Assembly (NCBI RefSeq): GCF_900109265.1
Contig: NZ_FNZM01000001.1
Coordinates: forward strand, 124,001-188,000
Direction of reading: 5' to 3'
Length of the DNA: 64,000 bases
Origin: Paraburkholderia tropica
GTDB taxonomy: Bacteria > Pseudomonadota > Gammaproteobacteria > Burkholderiales > Burkholderiaceae
Position 1 is the stretch's first letter. Every line of letters starts with the position of its first letter. The notes under the pieces were generated by a model. It saw only the letters and a program-made list of their open reading frames with translations, was not told where the DNA came from and ran no database searches. The translations under genes and the position numbers were made by a program. This document shows positions 61,657 to 64,000 of this stretch, in pieces.

Positions 61657-62988
61657 TCAATCTTCCAGCGGCTTGCCCGTGAGGTCGCGAATGAACGGCA
61701 GCGCGAGGCACGAGATCGCCACGCACGCCATCACGTACCACGCGGGCGCGAGCAGATTGCCCGTCGTCTTGATGAGCCACGTGGCGATCGCCTGCGCGAA
61801 GCCGCCGAAGATCGCCACGCCAATGCTGTAGACGATCGCCATGCCCGTCGCCCGCACGGCGCGCGGGAACATCTCGGGCAGCATGGTGATCGACGGCGCG
61901 GCCTGCAACGCGAGCAGCACGCTCAATCCGCCCACCGTGATCAGCAGACGAGCGGCATCGGGCGCGCTCGACAGCCACAGAAACGCGGGATAGATCAGCA
62001 CGACCACGGCCACACGCGGCCAGAAGATCAGCGCGCGGCGGCTCAATCGGTCGGACAGCCAGCCCGCCAGCGGCCCGACCAGAAACGTCACCACGCCCGA
62101 CACGAGGCCCGCGAGCAGCGCCGTGGGCGCGGGCACCTTCAGTTCGTGAATCGCGCAGGTCGGCATGTAGAACGTGACGACGTAGGCCGTCACCGTCGAG
62201 CCGATCGTCAGCAGCGTGCCGAGCGCCGCACGCGCACCGTGATCGCGCAGCACGGCGAGCACGGGCGCACGCGCGGCGTTTTTCGTCTGCGCGCTTTTCA
62301 TCTGCGCGTTGGCATCGTGATGCGCACGCGGCGCCGCCTGTTCATCGATGCGGCGGCGTATCCACATGCCGATCGGCGCGATCGCGATGCCGAGCAGAAA
62401 CGGCACGCGCCATCCCCATGACATCAGCGCGGCGGGTGTGAGACACGTCGTCAGCACGGCGGCGGTGAGCGCGCCGAGCGACACGCCCACGCCCTGGCTC
62501 GCGAACTGCATACTGCCGAGCAGGCCGCGATTCGCGGGCGTGCCCGCTTCGATCAGCAAGGTGGTGGACGCACCCACCTCGCCGCCCGCCGAAAAACCCT
62601 GCAACAGCCGCGCGAACACGATGATGACGGGCGCGGCGAGGCCGATCTGCGCGTAAGTGGGCGCGAGACCGATCAGCGTGCAGCCGAGCGCCATCAGGAA
62701 GATCGTGAGCGTCATCGCCGGTTTGCGGCCCGCGCGGTCGGCATACGCGCCGATCACGACGCCGCCGAGCGGCCGCATCACGAAGCCCACGCCGAAGGTC
62801 GCCACCGACGCCAGCAACTGGCCGTAGCTCGACATCGTCGGGAAGAACAGCTTGCCGATGGTCAGCGCGAAGAAGCTGTAGACGGTGAAGTCGAAGAATT
62901 CGAGCGCATTGCCGAGCGTGGCTGCGACGATCAACTGCGCGCGGCTCAATTGGCCCTTCCGCACTCCGGCGACGCTGACGCTGTTCAT
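61657..62988 (-). CDS. MHS-family MFS metabolite:proton symporter
   Basis: The 443-residue inner-membrane protein has 12 predicted helices and MHS signatures: ATLGNALEFFDFTVYSFFAL in TM1, GGVVIGAYADRAGRKPAM in the TM2-3 loop and RLLQGFSAGGEVGASTTLLI in TM4. Members import carboxylates or aromatic acids such as citrate, alpha-ketoglutarate or shikimate. It is divergent from the CoA-transferase gene, with two palindromes between, suggesting joint control of uptake and activation of an organic acid. Confidence 0.93.
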   Translation of the reverse strand: MNSVSVAGVRKGQLSRAQLIVAATLGNALEFFDFTVYSFFALTIGKLFFPTMSSYGQLLASVATFGVGFVMRPLGGVVIGAYADRAGRKPAMTLTIFLMALGCTLIGLAPTYAQIGLAAPVIIVFARLLQGFSAGGEVGASTTLLIEAGTPANRGLLGSMQFASQGVGVSLGALTAAVLTTCLTPAALMSWGWRVPFLLGIAIAPIGMWIRRRIDEQAAPRAHHDANAQMKSAQTKNAARAPVLAVLRDHGARAALGTLLTIGSTVTAYVVTFYMPTCAIHELKVPAPTALLAGLVSGVVTFLVGPLAGWLSDRLSRRALIFWPRVAVVVLIYPAFLWLSSAPDAARLLITVGGLSVLLALQAAPSITMLPEMFPRAVRATGMAIVYSIGVAIFGGFAQAIATWLIKTTGNLLAPAWYVMACVAISCLALPFIRDLTGKPLED

Positions 62989-63388
62989 AGGCACGCGCTC
63001 CGATGGCCGCCGCGCGGCCCGTGTGTGTTGGCTGCCGAGCGAATCGACTGGCGCATTCGCTGGAGGACAGCTTGGGGACAGACGGGCTAACGGTAGCATC
63101 GGCGCCGTCGCGCGCGCCACTGATCAAAACCCCGCACCAGGGACAGTCCTGGGCTCACCGAGGGCGTCTTGCCTTGACCTGTAAATTCATGTGTGTGAAT
63201 ATTAATTCATGCACATGAATTTATGATCTGCGGTTCGTGGCCACAAGCTGGGGACTTATGGGTCTTTGTGAGTTCCGCGAGACATCCACTTCGTGGATGC
63301 GTCTTTCGATTGGCTGTTAGTTGCGATTTAAGTCGATGATCGCGCAGCCCGCCATCGATCAGCAGTCCCTATGAAGGAGACAAGCGCC
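62989..63388. other. Divergent promoter region of MHS transporter and CoA-transferase
   Basis: This 400-base gap separates two divergent starts. It holds the double palindrome at 63185-63220. The rest shows no reading frame with a ribosome site and no clear terminator. Confidence 0.6.
63185..63220. promoter_or_regulatory. Twin palindromic operators
   Basis: Two 16-base sites, ATTCATGTGTGTGAAT (63185-63200) and ATTCATGCACATGAAT (63205-63220), lie 20 bases centre to centre, about two helical turns. The second is a perfect 7+2+7 palindrome, the first matches in the outer five bases of each arm. The regulator is unknown; the MarR protein at 59189-59632 is the nearest candidate. Confidence 0.6.
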
Positions 63389-64000
63389 GTGTCGTTCATT
63401 CCCGGTTCCCTGCATGGCCTGCGCGTGGTCGATCTGTCGCGCGTGCTGGGCGGTCCGTATTGCACGCAGATCCTCGCCGATCACGGCGCGGAGGTCATCA
63501 AGATCGAGCCGCCGAACGGCGACGAAACGCGCACCTGGGGGCCGCCCTTCGACGGCGACACGGCCGCCTATTTTCAGGGCGTGAACCGCAACAAGCTCGG
63601 CGCGGTGCTCGATCTCTCGCAGCCCGCGGATCGGGAACGTCTGCTCGCGCTGCTCGACAGCGCCGACGTGCTGGTCGAAAACTTCAAGATCGGCACGCTC
63701 GAACGCTGGGGTCTCGCCTACGAGGCCACGCTCGCGCCGCGCTTTCCGCGCCTCGTGCATTGCCGCATCTCGGGCTTCGGCGCAGACGGCCCGCTCGGCG
63801 CGCTGCCCGGCTACGACGCCGCGATCCAGGCGCTGACCGGCCTCATGAGCGTGAACGGCGAAACGGGCGGTGCGCCACTGCGCGTGGGCGTGCCGGTTGT
63901 CGATCTCGTGACGGGACTGAACGCCGCGCTCGGCATCATGCTCGCGCTGCGCGAGCGCGATACGAGCGGACGCGGCCAGTTCGTCGAATCGACCTTGTTC
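63389..64000 (+). CDS. Family III CoA-transferase, partial (cut by window end)
   Basis: The visible 204 residues are the N-terminal half of a CaiB/BaiF-type CoA-transferase (LRVVDLSRVLGGPYCTQILA; DHGAEVIKIEPPNGDETR; LVENFKIGTLERWGL). The catalytic Asp is probably that in LPGYDAAIQALTG. The enzyme moves CoA between carboxylic acids. A GTG at 63389 is chosen because AAGGAG lies 9 bases upstream; an ATG at 63371 has none. It is divergent from the MHS transporter. The gene continues beyond the window. Confidence 0.9.
   Translation, partial: MSFIPGSLHGLRVVDLSRVLGGPYCTQILADHGAEVIKIEPPNGDETRTWGPPFDGDTAAYFQGVNRNKLGAVLDLSQPADRERLLALLDSADVLVENFKIGTLERWGLAYEATLAPRFPRLVHCRISGFGADGPLGALPGYDAAIQALTGLMSVNGETGGAPLRVGVPVVDLVTGLNAALGIMLALRERDTSGRGQFVESTLF

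Overview
The window looks like a chromosomal segment of a Burkholderia-group betaproteobacterium (Paraburkholderia/Caballeronia/Burkholderia type). The basis is very high GC with strong third-position bias, an NAD-dependent formate dehydrogenase of the 400-residue aerobic type, paired DUF2950/DUF3300 genes, many LysR/MarR/AraC regulators, and a homoprotocatechuate meta-cleavage operon split as hpaG1-G2-E-D-F-H-I. The genus is an inference from gene content. I see no rRNA, tRNA, insertion sequence, prophage or CRISPR array.

Layout. 1-2.3 kb: two unrecognised helical genes with membrane segments. 2.4-6.1 kb: a LysR gene divergent from a GltP-type carboxylate symporter and a class V aminotransferase-fold enzyme. 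6.2-9.1 kb: an HPP-family membrane protein and NAD-formate dehydrogenase with their own LysR gene. 9.3-12.5 kb: envelope proteins (YSC84/SYLF lipoprotein, DUF2950, DUF3300). 12.8-16.9 kb: a TAXI-type binding protein, a MarR regulator, a thiolase and an AhpD-like protein. 17-23 kb: an AraC regulator and a marR-emrA-emrB-oprM type drug efflux operon. 23-26 kb: a LysR gene, and a MocR-type regulator with a small winged-helix partner. 26.2-28.6 kb: a YdeP/FdhF-type molybdo-oxidoreductase.

28.7-33.9 kb holds the most unusual unit. It is one operon encoding a membrane receptor with CheA-like Hpt and ATPase domains, a membrane-anchored MCP signalling domain, two CheX/CheC-like proteins and a CheY. 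No CheW, CheR or CheB lies alongside. I regard it as the best candidate for an undescribed signalling system here. 34-38.5 kb: AraC, LysE exporter, orphan CobF, DMT exporter and LysR. 38.5-42.7 kb: an iron locus (PepSY membrane protein, PiuC hydroxylase, TonB siderophore receptor) with a Fur box overlapping the receptor promoter. 42.7-43.4 kb: a 0.9 kb AT-rich gap with two evenly spaced pairs of DnaA boxes. 43.4-52.5 kb: a PAS-containing MCP, a small conserved-looking protein, a DedA-rhodanese fusion, a cNMP-binding/FAD-reductase fusion, a YcaQ-type DNA glycosylase, a small protein, a methyltransferase and a thioredoxin-like protein. 52.5-59.2 kb: hpaR divergent from the hpa lower pathway, which converts homoprotocatechuate to pyruvate and succinate semialdehyde; the upstream hydroxylase hpaBC is not in the window. 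59.2-64 kb: a MarR gene, class II aldolase, ketopantoate-reductase-like enzyme, MHS transporter and the start of a family III CoA-transferase.

Regulatory logic visible in the DNA: two paralogous MarR regulators with near-identical recognition helices both sit beside copies of a TGTGCATATGCACA-like palindrome; a LysR-type T-N11-A palindrome lies in the gltP intergenic region; and a double palindrome lies between the MHS transporter and CoA-transferase genes.
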